NCBI GenBank assembly: GCA_027858745.1
Contig: JAQICB010000026.1
Span: 1 to 50,997 of the forward strand
Length of the DNA: 50,997 bases
DNA from: Bacteroidales bacterium
GTDB taxonomy: Bacteria; Bacteroidota; Bacteroidia; Bacteroidales; UBA1715
Reading direction: 5' to 3'
Positions 9,401 through 17,578 of this stretch are shown here, in pieces. The first letter of the stretch is position 1. Every line of letters starts with the position of its first letter. The position numbers were made by a program, and so were the translations under genes. The notes beneath the pieces are model-generated. The model worked only from the letters and a program-made list of their open reading frames with translations, was not told the DNA's origin and searched no databases.

Positions 9401-9777
9401 CCTTTATCAAAAACAGCAAGTGATTCCTCATCTTTCTCTAAACTATCGAGAGCAATTGCCCAGCCCGAGTATGCCCGATGATTATATTCAGAAGCTGTTT
9501 TTGTCATGTTGCTGTATACCGCAATTGCTTCTTCAAATTTCCCTCCATTTAAAAAGTTTAAGCCCTGTTCGTATTGAGCTAAATTATATATAGTATCGTG
9601 TGTCGGTACCGAAGATAGGAGACGTTCGGCAATTTCATGTTCTTGCTCATCTATTTTATAAATAGCCGTTATTACAGAATCACGATAATTTTCGGGTTGA
9701 GCATTTTTTTGAGAAAACACCTGTGTCGTAATGCTGTAAAGCAAACAAATGGTTAAAAATGAATATGTTATTTTCAT
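6481..9777 (-). CDS. Large TPR plus MORN/YwqK-repeat exported protein
   Basis: A 1098-residue protein with signal peptide MKITYSFLTICLLYSITTQVFSQ. Residues about 40-220 are TPR-like helical repeats (for example YNKATTLQ-type segments around AVEYYKKTILYAPGHVTSHI). From about residue 380 to the C-terminus there are roughly 25-30 copies of a 22-24-residue repeat of the pattern YxNGxxxxxxxYxxGxxxGxW (for example YYPNGTLKEQAFFKDGDL, GEWEWLY), the MORN/YwqK-type repeat that forms a long twisted beta-sheet. Some relatives are annotated YwqK-family antitoxin, but the exported location and context here do not support a toxin-antitoxin role. It is the first gene of the five-gene minus-strand block; the next gene begins 6 bp on. 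Confidence 0.8.
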   Translation of the reverse strand: MKITYSFLTICLLYSITTQVFSQKNAQPENYRDSVITAIYKIDEQEHEIAERLLSSVPTHDTIYNLAQYEQGLNFLNGGKFEEAIAVYSNMTKTASEYNHRAYSGWAIALDSLEKDEESLAVFDKGIAEYTHHYLLYFNKATTLQGMERYQEAVEYYKKTILYAPGHVTSHIRLGVLAAEEGEYTRAMLSLFYATMMSSTAEQKHALLEYMESISDLNIEIDKKGIDFGDDKIFRDVDLIFQNQIALSKDIKDLTKLKWSLTKQLYMIFDALAKEKKYSTDNTDFWVQTYLPKYIDIYTTGNYTGMVYLTISDIESKKIQKRVKKGQKDVSNFVAWLRENWDYYNSTQYMNFNNSWQKVSFYITEGDLLGGMGLKNEDKEPIGAWEYYHTNGRIRSSGNFVDGEREGEWEWLYANTGTIDESITYKDGSLNGKHRTYREDGSLKSEAEFVDGKYSGHYYFFSRYGDTLSDVMLEEGVRNGEFLSYYPNGTLKEQAFFKDGDLDSTNTIYFPNGNIKSTASYTENEANGEFTTYYFNGQVKIKGNYIEDELNGEYTTYYQNGNIESIGAYKEHSAVGPWKHYYYNGSLEKEIEYDEKGKINATLKAYDRDGNHFKTEEYKNGESLAITYTNTQNKVVYETKKSRKNLEFKSFLPDGTIQTEGLLEDDNKEGEWIYYTKYGAKKSAENYSEGEIVDQAVDFYPCGAIKAKRNYSDDKQDGLQMNFFSHDTIEYEGYYRNDTITGSWFFYYNDGTLRKQNYFTNDEISYSYTCDVTGKKDYEYYYKEDELILEHIYDSTGTVQQTIEKFHGTVKIVNPHSKKLYAELTYTNGEFNGSANWYYFNGTKSCSGSYLNGERHGLWKWYAPNGVVTTKIPYENGDIHGTLKRFHSATGKIYAEELYEYDTQQGLETYYHPNGKIHFSRSYVDDEIHGTVVYYSEAGNVYQIRYFDMGKLIGYSYHGKDGKPIDMIPFEGTGKAVFYYSTGEKSLEWERVNGKLDGDFIRYAEDGSIMEKETYVKNERHGNAYRMSAPGVKWYDVNLFYGNYNGTYTMYYLNGKPYSQTEYHNNKEQGTEKVYNKKGEQTHLRTYYDGIIINERKL

Positions 9778-10137
9778 TGGTAAAGGTTATTATGATTAGT
9801 CAGTTCATTTAATAGCGGGATAAAATTAAAAAAAAAAATGACATAAGACTTTTTATTTTGAGAAAAAATGAGATTTCATGATAATTTGTGGGGGTAATGT
9901 GTGAGAAAAAGTCTGGTTGTTTTTTAGATATCAGCTGTCAGTTATTAGGTATCTTATGCTCATTTGCCTTATGTCTTTTTAATTTAGCAGTTCGGGTGCT
10001 AACGCAATTTTATATGTATTATTAGTGGATGAAAACTATAGCTACGGATTAAGATGTTAATAAAAAAAACGGAAACAGTCGTGTTTTTTTTTGAATATTA
10101 CGTGAAATACGTACATTTGCTCTTAAATTTAGTATGT
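9778..10137. other. Divergent intergenic region (about 360 bp)
   Basis: This separates the minus-strand block (start 9777) from the rnf operon (start 10138). It is A/T-rich with no convincing coding frame. A consensus promoter for the rnf side is annotated separately at 10090-10119. On the minus side no exact TAnnTTTG box stands out close to 9777. No riboswitch or repeat was recognised. Confidence 0.6.
10090..10119 (+). promoter_or_regulatory. Bacteroidota-type promoter of the rseC-rnf operon
   Basis: TTTG at 10090-10093 and TACATTTG at 10112-10119 are separated by 18 bp, matching the published Bacteroides primary-sigma consensus TTTG-N-TAnnTTTG. The expected transcription start lies a few bases downstream, just before ATG 10138. 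The longer reading frame from 10054 would start upstream of this promoter, which is why the 10138 start is chosen. Confidence 0.65.
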
Positions 10138-10563
10138 ATGAATTTTCAATCTTCTCATATTTGTCATAGTGGTATCGTTGAACGAATTTCAGATAATTTT
10201 GTAGATGTTTCTATCGTTTCCGAGTCTGCATGTTCGGGATGTCATGCACAGTCTGTCTGTAATGTAGGCGATATGGAAGAAAAATCAATACGAGTATTTA
10301 CATCCAAATCTTGGACGTATTCTCGAGGTGAAACTGTATCGGTTTCTATTTCGCAACAAAAAGGTTTTGAGGCTTTGTTTTATGGTTATCTTTTACCGTT
10401 TCTTGTGGTGTTTATTTCTTTGTTAATTTTTTTGCAATTTACTACTGAGCTATATGCCGGTGTGTATTCCCTTATGTTGTTAATACCTTATTATTTGTTA
10501 TTATATGTTAATAAACAGATAATGCGATCTCGGTTTTCTTTTCAAATTGAACGAATTAAATAA
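10138..10563 (+). CDS. rseC: RseC/SoxR-reducing-system-type protein, first gene of rnf operon
   Basis: A 141-residue protein from ATG 10138 (MNFQSSHICHSGIVERISDN). The N-terminal domain has the RseC/MucC cysteine pattern CSGCHAQSVCNVG, then two hydrophobic helices (GYLLPFLVVFISLLIFLQF and AGVYSLMLLIPYYLLLYV). In Bacteroidota an RseC-like gene regularly heads the rnf operon; a role in Rnf maturation or redox sensing is inferred, not shown. The stop overlaps the start of rnfB by one base (TAATG), indicating translational coupling. An in-frame ATG at 10054 exists but lies upstream of the promoter box at 10112-10119 and adds 28 atypical residues. Confidence 0.85.
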   Translation: MNFQSSHICHSGIVERISDNFVDVSIVSESACSGCHAQSVCNVGDMEEKSIRVFTSKSWTYSRGETVSVSISQQKGFEALFYGYLLPFLVVFISLLIFLQFTTELYAGVYSLMLLIPYYLLLYVNKQIMRSRFSFQIERIK

Positions 10564-11432
10564 TGAACGAAGCAATGTTTTTTCCGGTTATTATATTAAG
10601 CTCTATAGGTTTAGGTGCTGCTATTATTCTATTTTTTGTGAGTAAAAAATTTAAAGTGATTGAAAATCCTTTAATTGACGAAGTTGAGGAAATGCTTCCT
10701 GCTGCCAATTGTGGTGGGTGTGGTTATCCGGGGTGTCGCAAATTTGCACAAGTTTTTGTTGAGTCCGATGATGTGGAAAACCTCTATTGTCCGGTTGGTG
10801 GTGGTGATGTGATGAAGCAAATAGCTGAACTCGCCGGAAAAATTGTAGCTGTTCAAGCTCAAAAAGTAGCAGTTGTTCGCTGTAATGGTTCGTGCGAACA
10901 TACCAACAAACAAGCTTCGTATGATGGTGCGGTAAGTTGCCGTCTTGCCGATTCTACCTTTGCCGGAGAAAGTGGCTGTTCGTTCGGCTGTTTTGGTTAC
11001 GGCGACTGTGTGCCTGTTTGTGACTTCGATGCAATTTATATTGACGAACAAACAGGATTACCGGTTGTTAGTACCGAAAACTGTACTGCCTGCGGCAAAT
11101 GTGTCGATATTTGTCCGCGTGATATTATTGAGTTGCGAAAAACGAATAAAAAGGATTTAAAAATATTTGTGTCTTGTGTGAATAAAGATAAAGGTGCTCT
11201 TGCACGCAAAGTGTGTGAGGTTGCCTGTATCGGCTGTGGAAAGTGTGTGAAAGCATGTCCGCACGATGCAATTACCATGGTCGATAATCTTGCGTATATT
11301 ATTGACGATAAATGTAAGTTATGTCGCAAGTGTGTCTTGGAATGTCCAACACATGCTATTCATGAAACAAATTTTCCACCACGAAAAATTAAAGAAGAAC
11401 CGGTAAAAAAACCAGAAGTTGCTGAGAAATAA
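10563..11432 (+). CDS. rnfB: Rnf complex subunit B (iron-sulfur electron entry)
   Basis: This 289-residue protein takes electrons from reduced ferredoxin and passes them into the Rnf complex. An N-terminal helix anchors it (MFFPVIILSSIGLGAAIILFF). A [4Fe-4S] domain follows with Cys50, Cys53, Cys58 and Cys76 (AANCGGCGYPGCRKF ... LYCPVGGG). Several ferredoxin motifs come next: CTACGKCVDICP, CIGCGKCVKACP and CKLCRKCVLECP, plus a CVPVCDF element that completes a cluster. The tail is basic and Lys-rich. It overlaps rseC by one base and is followed after 10 bp by rnfC. Confidence 0.95.
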   Translation: MNEAMFFPVIILSSIGLGAAIILFFVSKKFKVIENPLIDEVEEMLPAANCGGCGYPGCRKFAQVFVESDDVENLYCPVGGGDVMKQIAELAGKIVAVQAQKVAVVRCNGSCEHTNKQASYDGAVSCRLADSTFAGESGCSFGCFGYGDCVPVCDFDAIYIDEQTGLPVVSTENCTACGKCVDICPRDIIELRKTNKKDLKIFVSCVNKDKGALARKVCEVACIGCGKCVKACPHDAITMVDNLAYIIDDKCKLCRKCVLECPTHAIHETNFPPRKIKEEPVKKPEVAEK

Positions 11433-11442
11433 ATAAAATACT

Positions 11443-12771
11443 ATGGTCTATACATTTCCAAAAGGAGGTATTCATCCTCCCGATACAAAACTTGCAGCTG
11501 CGGAGTCTATTACTACGCTTGCTGTTCCCGATATGGTTTATATGCCGGTGTCGCAACATCTTGGTGTGCCGGCGAAACCAATAGTGGCACGAGGTGATGA
11601 GGTTAAGGTAGGTGCTAAAATTGCCGAAGCGTCGGGCTTTGTATCTGCCTTTATTCATGCTCCTGTTTCGGGAACGGTGCAGAAAATTGATAAAATGATG
11701 TGTGCCTCGGGCTTTTATCAAGATGTGATTGTCATCAAAACCAATGGCGATGTGTGGGAGGAGACTATTAATAGAACAGATGAGGTAATCTCTGATATTT
11801 CTTTGTCTGCCGAGGAAATTCGCACGAAGGTACTCGAAAATGGTATTGTGGGAATGGGAGGTGCAACTTTTCCGTCTCATGTGAAATTTATTGTTCCCGA
11901 TGGTAAAAAAGCGGAAGAGCTAATTATTAATGGGGTAGAATGTGAACCGTATCTTTCTTCCGATCATCGTCTCATGCTCGAAAAAGCTGAAGAAATTTTT
12001 GTGGGTATAGAGATTATTAAAAAAGCGATTGGGGTGCCGGTTGCGTATGTTGGAATCGAAAAAAATAAACCTGATGCTATTGAATTATTTTCTACCATTG
12101 CAGAAAAACATCCAACAATAACGGTTATTCCTTTGGAAGTGAAGTATCCGCAAGGGGGAGAGAAACAACTAATAAAAGCTGTTACTGGTAAAGAGGTTCC
12201 TATCGGTGGATTACCCATTGATGCTGGTTCTATTGTGCATAATGTAGGGACTGTTTTTGCCGTGTACGAAGCGGTGCAAAAAAATAAACCTTTAATTGAA
12301 CGAGTGATTACGGTAACGGGAAAACAGGTATTGCAGCAATCTAACTTTCTGGTCCGAATCGGCACACCGGTGCAACAACTTATTGATGCTGCCGGTGGTG
12401 TTCCCGAAGATACGGGAAAAGTTATAGCGGGCGGACCGATGATGGGAAAAACAATAACTTCACTCAATGCTCCGGTAACCAAAGGAACTTCGGGTATTCT
12501 TATGATGCCGTCAACTGAATCGAAACGAGAAGAAATGGCGAATTGTATTCGTTGTGGAAAATGTATATCGGTTTGCTGTGTTGGTGTTGAACCCTATTTG
12601 CTGATGAGCCTTGCCGAACACGAAATGGTCGATGAATTGCAAGAACATGCTGTAATGCAATGTATTGAATGTGGTTCGTGCTCGTTTTCGTGTCCGGCAC
12701 ATCGTCCTTTGCTCGATTATATTCGTTTAGGAAAAAATATTGTTCGTGAACATACTAAGAAAAAGAAATAA
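11443..12771 (+). CDS. rnfC: Rnf complex subunit C (NADH-binding)
   Basis: A 442-residue peripheral subunit that carries FMN and reacts with NAD(H). The Complex-I 51-kDa-like glycine-rich signature is GMGGATFPSHVKF; an SLBB-type region follows (VRIGTPVQQLIDAAGGVPED). Two [4Fe-4S] motifs are at residues 368-378 (Cys368, 371, 374, 378) and 407-417 (Cys407, 410, 413, 417). In the first motif the residue after the last cysteine, usually Pro, is another Cys (CISVCCVGVEP). Length is typical of Bacteroidota RnfC. It lies between rnfB and rnfD with gaps of 10 and 9 bp. Confidence 0.95.
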   Translation: MVYTFPKGGIHPPDTKLAAAESITTLAVPDMVYMPVSQHLGVPAKPIVARGDEVKVGAKIAEASGFVSAFIHAPVSGTVQKIDKMMCASGFYQDVIVIKTNGDVWEETINRTDEVISDISLSAEEIRTKVLENGIVGMGGATFPSHVKFIVPDGKKAEELIINGVECEPYLSSDHRLMLEKAEEIFVGIEIIKKAIGVPVAYVGIEKNKPDAIELFSTIAEKHPTITVIPLEVKYPQGGEKQLIKAVTGKEVPIGGLPIDAGSIVHNVGTVFAVYEAVQKNKPLIERVITVTGKQVLQQSNFLVRIGTPVQQLIDAAGGVPEDTGKVIAGGPMMGKTITSLNAPVTKGTSGILMMPSTESKREEMANCIRCGKCISVCCVGVEPYLLMSLAEHEMVDELQEHAVMQCIECGSCSFSCPAHRPLLDYIRLGKNIVREHTKKKK

Positions 12772-12780
12772 AATAAACAT

Positions 12781-13782
12781 ATGAATACTTCGGTTAAAAA
12801 AATATTTACAGTTTCACCATCACCTCATATACACAGTGAGGGGTCAATATCGGCTATTATGTATGGGGTGTTGATTGCCTTAATTCCGGCTTTTGCTATG
12901 TCATTGTATGTGTTTGGTCTCGGTGCATTGGTAGTAACAGCAACTGCGGTTGTGAGTTGTATGTTGTTTGAATGGTTAATACAACGATTTTTAATACAGG
13001 GAAAACTAACGGTTTTTGATGGTTCTGCTGCTCTTACCGGTGTGTTGTTGGCCTTTAATGTCCCCAGTTCATTACCACTGTGGATGATCGTAGTTGGTAG
13101 TTTTGTGGCTATTGGTATCGGAAAAATGTCTTTCGGTGGATTAGGGCAAAATCCGTTTAATCCTGCTTTGGTTGGGCGGGTGTTTTTGTTAATGTCTTTT
13201 CCGGTGCAAATGACACAATGGCCGCAACCTCTAAATGGCGACTTTTTTGCTGATGCCGTTTCCGGAGCTACACCATTGGCTTTTGTGAAAGAGGGCTTGT
13301 CGAAAGGAGATTCTATTTCAGATATTGTACCGCAATTACCTCACATGTTTCAGATGCTGACCGGTGGTATTGGTGGTAGTTTAGGTGAAGTTTCTGCCCT
13401 CGCACTCATTATTGGCGGTTTATATATGTTGTACAAAAAAATTATTACCTGGCATATTCCGGTGTCAATTTTATTGACCATGTTTTTATTTACTGGTGTT
13501 CTTAATCTCGTTGATTCTCAAGAGTATATGAGTCCTTTCTTTCATATTTTTGCCGGAGGTGCCATGTTGGGGGCTATTTTTATGGCAACTGATATGGCTA
13601 CGTCCCCCATGTCACCGGTAGGAATGCTTATTTATGGTGTGGGTATTGGTGTTATTACCATTGCAATTCGTGTGTTCGGCTCATATCCCGAAGGTATTTC
13701 TTTTGCAATTTTAATAATGAATGCAACGGTACCAATTATTAATAAAAATGTACGTCCCCGTGTTTTCGGAGCTAAAAAATAA
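12781..13782 (+). CDS. rnfD: Rnf complex subunit D (membrane, covalent FMN)
   Basis: A 333-residue integral membrane subunit. The flavinylation motif SGATPL is at residues 161-166, so FMN would be phosphoester-linked to Thr164. Other conserved text includes FGGLGQNPFNPALVGRVFL and FMATDMATSPMSP. It forms part of the ion-translocating core together with RnfG, RnfE and RnfA. It starts 9 bp after rnfC and is followed 5 bp later by rnfG. Confidence 0.95.
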   Translation: MNTSVKKIFTVSPSPHIHSEGSISAIMYGVLIALIPAFAMSLYVFGLGALVVTATAVVSCMLFEWLIQRFLIQGKLTVFDGSAALTGVLLAFNVPSSLPLWMIVVGSFVAIGIGKMSFGGLGQNPFNPALVGRVFLLMSFPVQMTQWPQPLNGDFFADAVSGATPLAFVKEGLSKGDSISDIVPQLPHMFQMLTGGIGGSLGEVSALALIIGGLYMLYKKIITWHIPVSILLTMFLFTGVLNLVDSQEYMSPFFHIFAGGAMLGAIFMATDMATSPMSPVGMLIYGVGIGVITIAIRVFGSYPEGISFAILIMNATVPIINKNVRPRVFGAKK

Positions 13783-13787
13783 GAATT

Positions 13788-14405
13788 ATGGCACAACAAA
13801 AAGAATCTAGTTTATTTAATATGCTTACAACGCTGGTTGTTATTACCCTTATTTCGGGTTTTGCCTTAGCGTATGTTAATCAATTAACAATTAAACCTAT
13901 TCAGCAGGCACAACTTTCTAAGAAGAAAGATGCTTTGGTTGAGGTGCTTCCCGAATTTGATAATAATCCGGTTGATACCCGATACGCAGTTTTTGTGAAA
14001 GCTCTTGGCGATAGTGTAGAAGTGTATAAAGCATATCAAAGTGGCGAATTGGTTGGCACGGCGGTTAATGCATTTTCACCAGACGGATATTCAGGGGATG
14101 TACGTATTATGGTTGGTTTTTTACCTGATGGTACTATTCACGCCATTTCTGTTTTGGAACAAACAGAAACGCCCGGTTTAGGAACTAAAATGACTGAAGC
14201 GGAATTTATAGATCAGTTTGCTGATAAAAACCCGAAAGATTTTAAGATGCAGGTTGTAAAAGACGGCGGACAAGTCGATGCTATTACCGCAGCAACAATA
14301 TCGAGTCGTGCGTTTTGTGATGCCTTGCAAATGGCATATGCCGTATGTGTGGATTCTTGCGATGCCAATACCGGTGCTACAAGTACAGATGAAAAAACCC
14401 ATTAA
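13788..14405 (+). CDS. rnfG: Rnf complex subunit G (covalent FMN)
   Basis: A 205-residue single-pass protein with its flavin domain on the outer face. TM helix at about residues 12-30 (MLTTLVVITLISGFALAYV). FMN attachment motif VDAITAATISSRAF places the flavinylated Thr at residue 170; Ala occupies the position that is Gly in the common S/T-G-A-T form. The conserved block VLEQTETPGLGTKM is typical. The C-terminus has two cysteines (YAVCVDSCDANTG) not needed for FMN. It lies between rnfD and rnfE. Confidence 0.94.
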   Translation: MAQQKESSLFNMLTTLVVITLISGFALAYVNQLTIKPIQQAQLSKKKDALVEVLPEFDNNPVDTRYAVFVKALGDSVEVYKAYQSGELVGTAVNAFSPDGYSGDVRIMVGFLPDGTIHAISVLEQTETPGLGTKMTEAEFIDQFADKNPKDFKMQVVKDGGQVDAITAATISSRAFCDALQMAYAVCVDSCDANTGATSTDEKTH

Positions 14406-14424
14406 AAATTAATAAAAAAAACAT

Positions 14425-15018
14425 ATGAACCAATTACAGAATTTTACCAAAGGATTTTTAAAAGAAAATCCGGTATTTGTCCTCTTGCTTGGAATGTGTC
14501 CGGTATTGGGCGTTACCTCTTCGGCAATTAACGGTCTTGGTATGGGCTTGGCAACCACATTTGTGTTAGTTATGTCAAACACGGTGGTTTCTTTAGTAAA
14601 AAAACAAATCCCTTCGAAAGTACGAATCCCTTCGTTTATCGTTATCATCGCTTCGTTTGTTACAATTGTGGAAATGGTAATGGAGGGTTTTTTACCCGAA
14701 TTGTATAATCAATTAGGATTATTTATCCCGCTTATTGTCGTAAACTGTTTAATACTCGGACGTGCCGAAGCATTTGCCTCAAAAAACAATTTTATATCGT
14801 CGGTTATCGACGGATTGGGAATGGGATTAGGTTTCACCTTTGCTCTTACATTATTAGGTACCGTTCGCGAAATGCTTGGTTCGGGTACCATTTTTAATGT
14901 GTCTTTTGTGCCCGAGAATGCCCAAACATTCTTATTGTTTGTAATGCCTCCGGGAGCATTTATTGCCCTTGGGTTTTTAATAGCTTTTATCAATAGATTA
15001 AAACATAAACGAGCATAA
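14425..15018 (+). CDS. rnfE: Rnf complex subunit E (membrane)
   Basis: A 197-residue, about six-helix membrane protein homologous to RnfA. Cys25 ([20 protein letters not shown]) and Cys108 ([17 protein letters not shown]) are at the positions that, together with those of RnfA, hold the intramembrane [2Fe-2S] cluster in Rnf/Nqr complexes. A basic C-terminus ends RLKHKRA. It starts 19 bp after rnfG and is followed 12 bp later by rnfA. Confidence 0.95.
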   Translation: MNQLQNFTKGFLKENPVFVLLLGMCPVLGVTSSAINGLGMGLATTFVLVMSNTVVSLVKKQIPSKVRIPSFIVIIASFVTIVEMVMEGFLPELYNQLGLFIPLIVVNCLILGRAEAFASKNNFISSVIDGLGMGLGFTFALTLLGTVREMLGSGTIFNVSFVPENAQTFLLFVMPPGAFIALGFLIAFINRLKHKRA

Positions 15019-15030
15019 AATTTAGAAATT

Positions 15031-15606
15031 ATGGATTATATATTTATCGTCATATCAGCAATATTAGTTAACAATATTGTTTTAGCACAATTTCTCGGGA
15101 TTTGTCCGTTTCTCGGTGTTTCACACAAAGTGTCTACTGCAGTGGGAATGACCGGTGCGGTTCTGTTTGTTATGGTTATAGCGACTATGATTACGTATTT
15201 GTTGCATCAATATGTATTGGTACCATATAATTTATTGTTTATGCGTACTATTATGTTTATTTTGGTAATTGCCTCATTAGTACAAATGGTGGAAATTATA
15301 CTTAAAAAAGTGTCCCCACCATTATATGAAGCATTGGGTGTGTTTCTTCCGCTTATTACTACCAATTGTGCTGTTTTGGGGGTTGCAATGCTTGCTGTGG
15401 GTATGGAAGATGCCAGTTTGCTTAAAGCTGTAATATTTGCTATTGCACATGCAATTGGATTTGGCTTAGCACTAGTTCTCTTTTCCGGTTTACGCGAACA
15501 TCTCAATTTAATGAGTGTTCCCAAAGGAATGAAAGGTGTGCCTATAGCATTAGTAACAGCAGGTCTGCTTTCTATGGCATTTATGGGATTTGCCGGCATG
15601 GTGTAA
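15031..15606 (+). CDS. rnfA: Rnf complex subunit A (membrane)
   Basis: A 191-residue six-helix protein, inverted-topology partner of RnfE. Conserved Cys25 (LAQFLGICPFLGVSHKV) and Cys113 (LPLITTNCAVLGVAML) match the cluster ligands. It is the last gene of the operon and completes the six-subunit complex (B, C, D, G, E, A), which couples ferredoxin oxidation by NAD+ to Na+ or H+ pumping. No strong hairpin-plus-T-run terminator follows immediately. Confidence 0.95.
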   Translation: MDYIFIVISAILVNNIVLAQFLGICPFLGVSHKVSTAVGMTGAVLFVMVIATMITYLLHQYVLVPYNLLFMRTIMFILVIASLVQMVEIILKKVSPPLYEALGVFLPLITTNCAVLGVAMLAVGMEDASLLKAVIFAIAHAIGFGLALVLFSGLREHLNLMSVPKGMKGVPIALVTAGLLSMAFMGFAGMV

Positions 15607-15780
15607 GATAGCATAAGATTTTTTCATGGTTATTAAAAACGTCCGATTGTTATGGTTTGATTTAGATTTTCAATATGATACGACGGTATAATGTAGTAAA
15701 TAATTCCGTGCCTAAAAAATCAAGCAATTTCTTTTATCCATACAATCACAGTTTAGACAATTAAATAACCCCTCCTTTTT

Positions 15781-15811
15781 TTTGTATGGCTTGAGAAAAA
15801 CTGTATTTTTG
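15781..15811 (+). promoter_or_regulatory. Consensus promoter upstream of the glycosyltransferase operon
   Basis: TTTG at 15781-15784 and TATTTTTG at 15804-15811 are spaced by 19 bp, matching the Bacteroidota TTTG-N-TAnnTTTG consensus. The ATG of the next gene is 28 bp downstream at 15840. It would drive the glycosyltransferase, ECF sigma factor and rsmG genes. Confidence 0.6.
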
Positions 15812-15839
15812 TTTCCGCTACAGTTTTCAATTCAAACGA

Positions 15840-16973
15840 ATGATAGAAATTAAATTATCAAGTATTTTTTATGTAATAAGCTTAATTCTTATAATAGCTG
15901 CGTCTATTCAGATTTTCTATTATATGTTTTTTTACATTCGTGTATGTTGTGTGAAAAGAAAGCCGAAATCGCACACATCACAGGTGCCTATTTCGGTAAT
16001 TATGTGTGCACAGAATGAAGAAGAGAATATTCGAAATTATCTTAAATCAGTTATTACTCAAACCTATCCCACATTCGAAGTTGTGGTAATTGATGATTGT
16101 TCCGAAGATGATACGGAATTTTATGTCTCTAATTTAGCACGCGACTATCCGCACATTACGTACCGGAAAATTGTGAAAGATGAAAAATTTCGACACAACA
16201 AAAAATTGGCAATTACTCTGGGAATAAAAGCGGCGAAATATAATCATTTTGTGTTTATTGATGCCGATTGTTATCCAGTTTCCGAACACTGGTTGCAGCA
16301 TATGAGTTCTAAATTTTCTGAAACCAAACATATTGTGCTCGGCTATGGCGGGTATGAGAAACAATCGGGATTTTTAGATAAATTAGTTCGCTACGATACC
16401 TTTTCTATTGCAGTGCAATATCTGTCATATGCCCACGCCGGTATTCCATATATGGCAGTGGGGCGAAATTTGGCGTATGATAGAACCATTTACGAACAGA
16501 GTAGTAAATTTCGCAATCATTACCACATTCGTTCCGGAGACGATGATTTGTTTGTCAGCGAAACTGCAACACGAAAAAATACTGCTATTTCATTACATCC
16601 CGAGTCCTTTACCCGCTCGGTACAAGTTACATCATTTTTTGACTGGCGTGCACAAAAAAGACGGCATTTAAGCACATCAAAAAAATATTCGCTACTCCAC
16701 AAACTGCTCCTGTTGGTGGAGCCTTTTAGTAAATTTGTGTTGTATGTTGCCTTAGTTTTATACCTCGTGTTTGGTATCACAAATATGTATATACCAGTTA
16801 TTTCTGTTGTATCGGCTCGGTTTCTTATTTTATTAATTATTAATAATTGTGCAATGAACAGATTAAAAGAAAAAAAATTATTAGTATATTCGCTTTTATT
16901 TGACTTGGTTTTGCCAATCATCATATTGATATTGCACATTCAAAACAAAATTTTTTCACATACGAAGAGATGA
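15840..16973 (+). CDS. Family 2 glycosyltransferase, membrane-bound
   Basis: A 377-residue GT-A glycosyltransferase. It has an N-terminal TM helix (residues about 8-30), then the GT2 domain: PISVIMCAQNEEENI (nucleotide binding), VVVIDDCSEDDTE, the metal-binding DxD as FIDADCYP near residue 140, an acceptor-site SGDDDLF and a QKRRH element resembling Q/RxxRW. Two or three C-terminal TM helices follow (about 290-370), as in membrane GT2 enzymes acting on lipid-linked or polymeric acceptors. The product cannot be told. Its stop overlaps the ECF sigma gene start by 4 bp (ATGA), so the two are translationally coupled. Confidence 0.85.
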   Translation: MIEIKLSSIFYVISLILIIAASIQIFYYMFFYIRVCCVKRKPKSHTSQVPISVIMCAQNEEENIRNYLKSVITQTYPTFEVVVIDDCSEDDTEFYVSNLARDYPHITYRKIVKDEKFRHNKKLAITLGIKAAKYNHFVFIDADCYPVSEHWLQHMSSKFSETKHIVLGYGGYEKQSGFLDKLVRYDTFSIAVQYLSYAHAGIPYMAVGRNLAYDRTIYEQSSKFRNHYHIRSGDDDLFVSETATRKNTAISLHPESFTRSVQVTSFFDWRAQKRRHLSTSKKYSLLHKLLLLVEPFSKFVLYVALVLYLVFGITNMYIPVISVVSARFLILLIINNCAMNRLKEKKLLVYSLLFDLVLPIIILILHIQNKIFSHTKR

Positions 16974-17566
16974 CACAACACGAACAGTTTTCCACTAAAG
17001 CAAAGCATGATATTTTTCTTGTTGAGGCGGCACTCAAAGGAGATCAACAAGCATATTTTTCTTTAATGAAAAAATATCGAGACACCATTTTTTATATGAT
17101 GCTCAAAATGGTGAAAAATCAAAATGATGCAGAAGACCTTACAATAGAGGCTTTTGGTAAAGCTTTCAAAAATCTTGCTCAGTACACTTCTGATTATGCG
17201 TTTAGTACCTGGCTTTTTCGTATTGCTTCGAATAATTGTATAGATTTTTTACGAAAGCGAAAAGCAATTACGGTGTCTATCGATCAAACGAGTGAGTCTG
17301 ATGAATATGATTCGTCTGTTTCTATTGAAGCCACCGATTTGAATCCCGAAGAAGAGTTAATAAAATTGCAGAACAAAGAGGAAATTTTGGAAATTGTGCA
17401 ACAATTAAAACCTCGCTATCGTGAACTTATTGAACTGCGTTATTTTAAAGAATATGCCTACGAAGAAATAGCTCAACATATGAATTTACCACTTGGTACA
17501 GTTAAGGCTCAGTTGTTTCGTGCTCGTGAATTACTGACAAATACTATTTCAAAACCTTCAGATTAG
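16970..17566 (+). CDS. ECF-type RNA polymerase sigma factor
   Basis: A 198-residue sigma-70 family protein with region 2 (residues about 28-95: YRDTIFYMMLKMVKNQNDAE, then FSTWLFRIASNNCIDFLRKR) and region 4 (about 135-190: LKPRYRELIELRYFKEYAYE, then LGTVKAQLFRARELL), lacking regions 1 and 3, hence ECF class. No anti-sigma factor gene is adjacent: upstream is a glycosyltransferase overlapping by 4 bp, downstream rsmG after 12 bp. Its regulon and control are unknown. Physical coupling to a glycosyltransferase hints at envelope-related control but this is only inference. Confidence 0.9.
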   Translation: MTQHEQFSTKAKHDIFLVEAALKGDQQAYFSLMKKYRDTIFYMMLKMVKNQNDAEDLTIEAFGKAFKNLAQYTSDYAFSTWLFRIASNNCIDFLRKRKAITVSIDQTSESDEYDSSVSIEATDLNPEEELIKLQNKEEILEIVQQLKPRYRELIELRYFKEYAYEEIAQHMNLPLGTVKAQLFRARELLTNTISKPSD

Positions 17567-17578
17567 CAGTACTTTTTT

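Noticed and set aside
6481-9777. YwqK-type antitoxin
   Set aside because: The protein is exported, over 1000 residues long and has no adjacent toxin-like gene.
10054-10137. Longer N-terminus of the RseC-like protein
   Set aside because: The start would precede the consensus promoter and the extra residues are atypical for the family.
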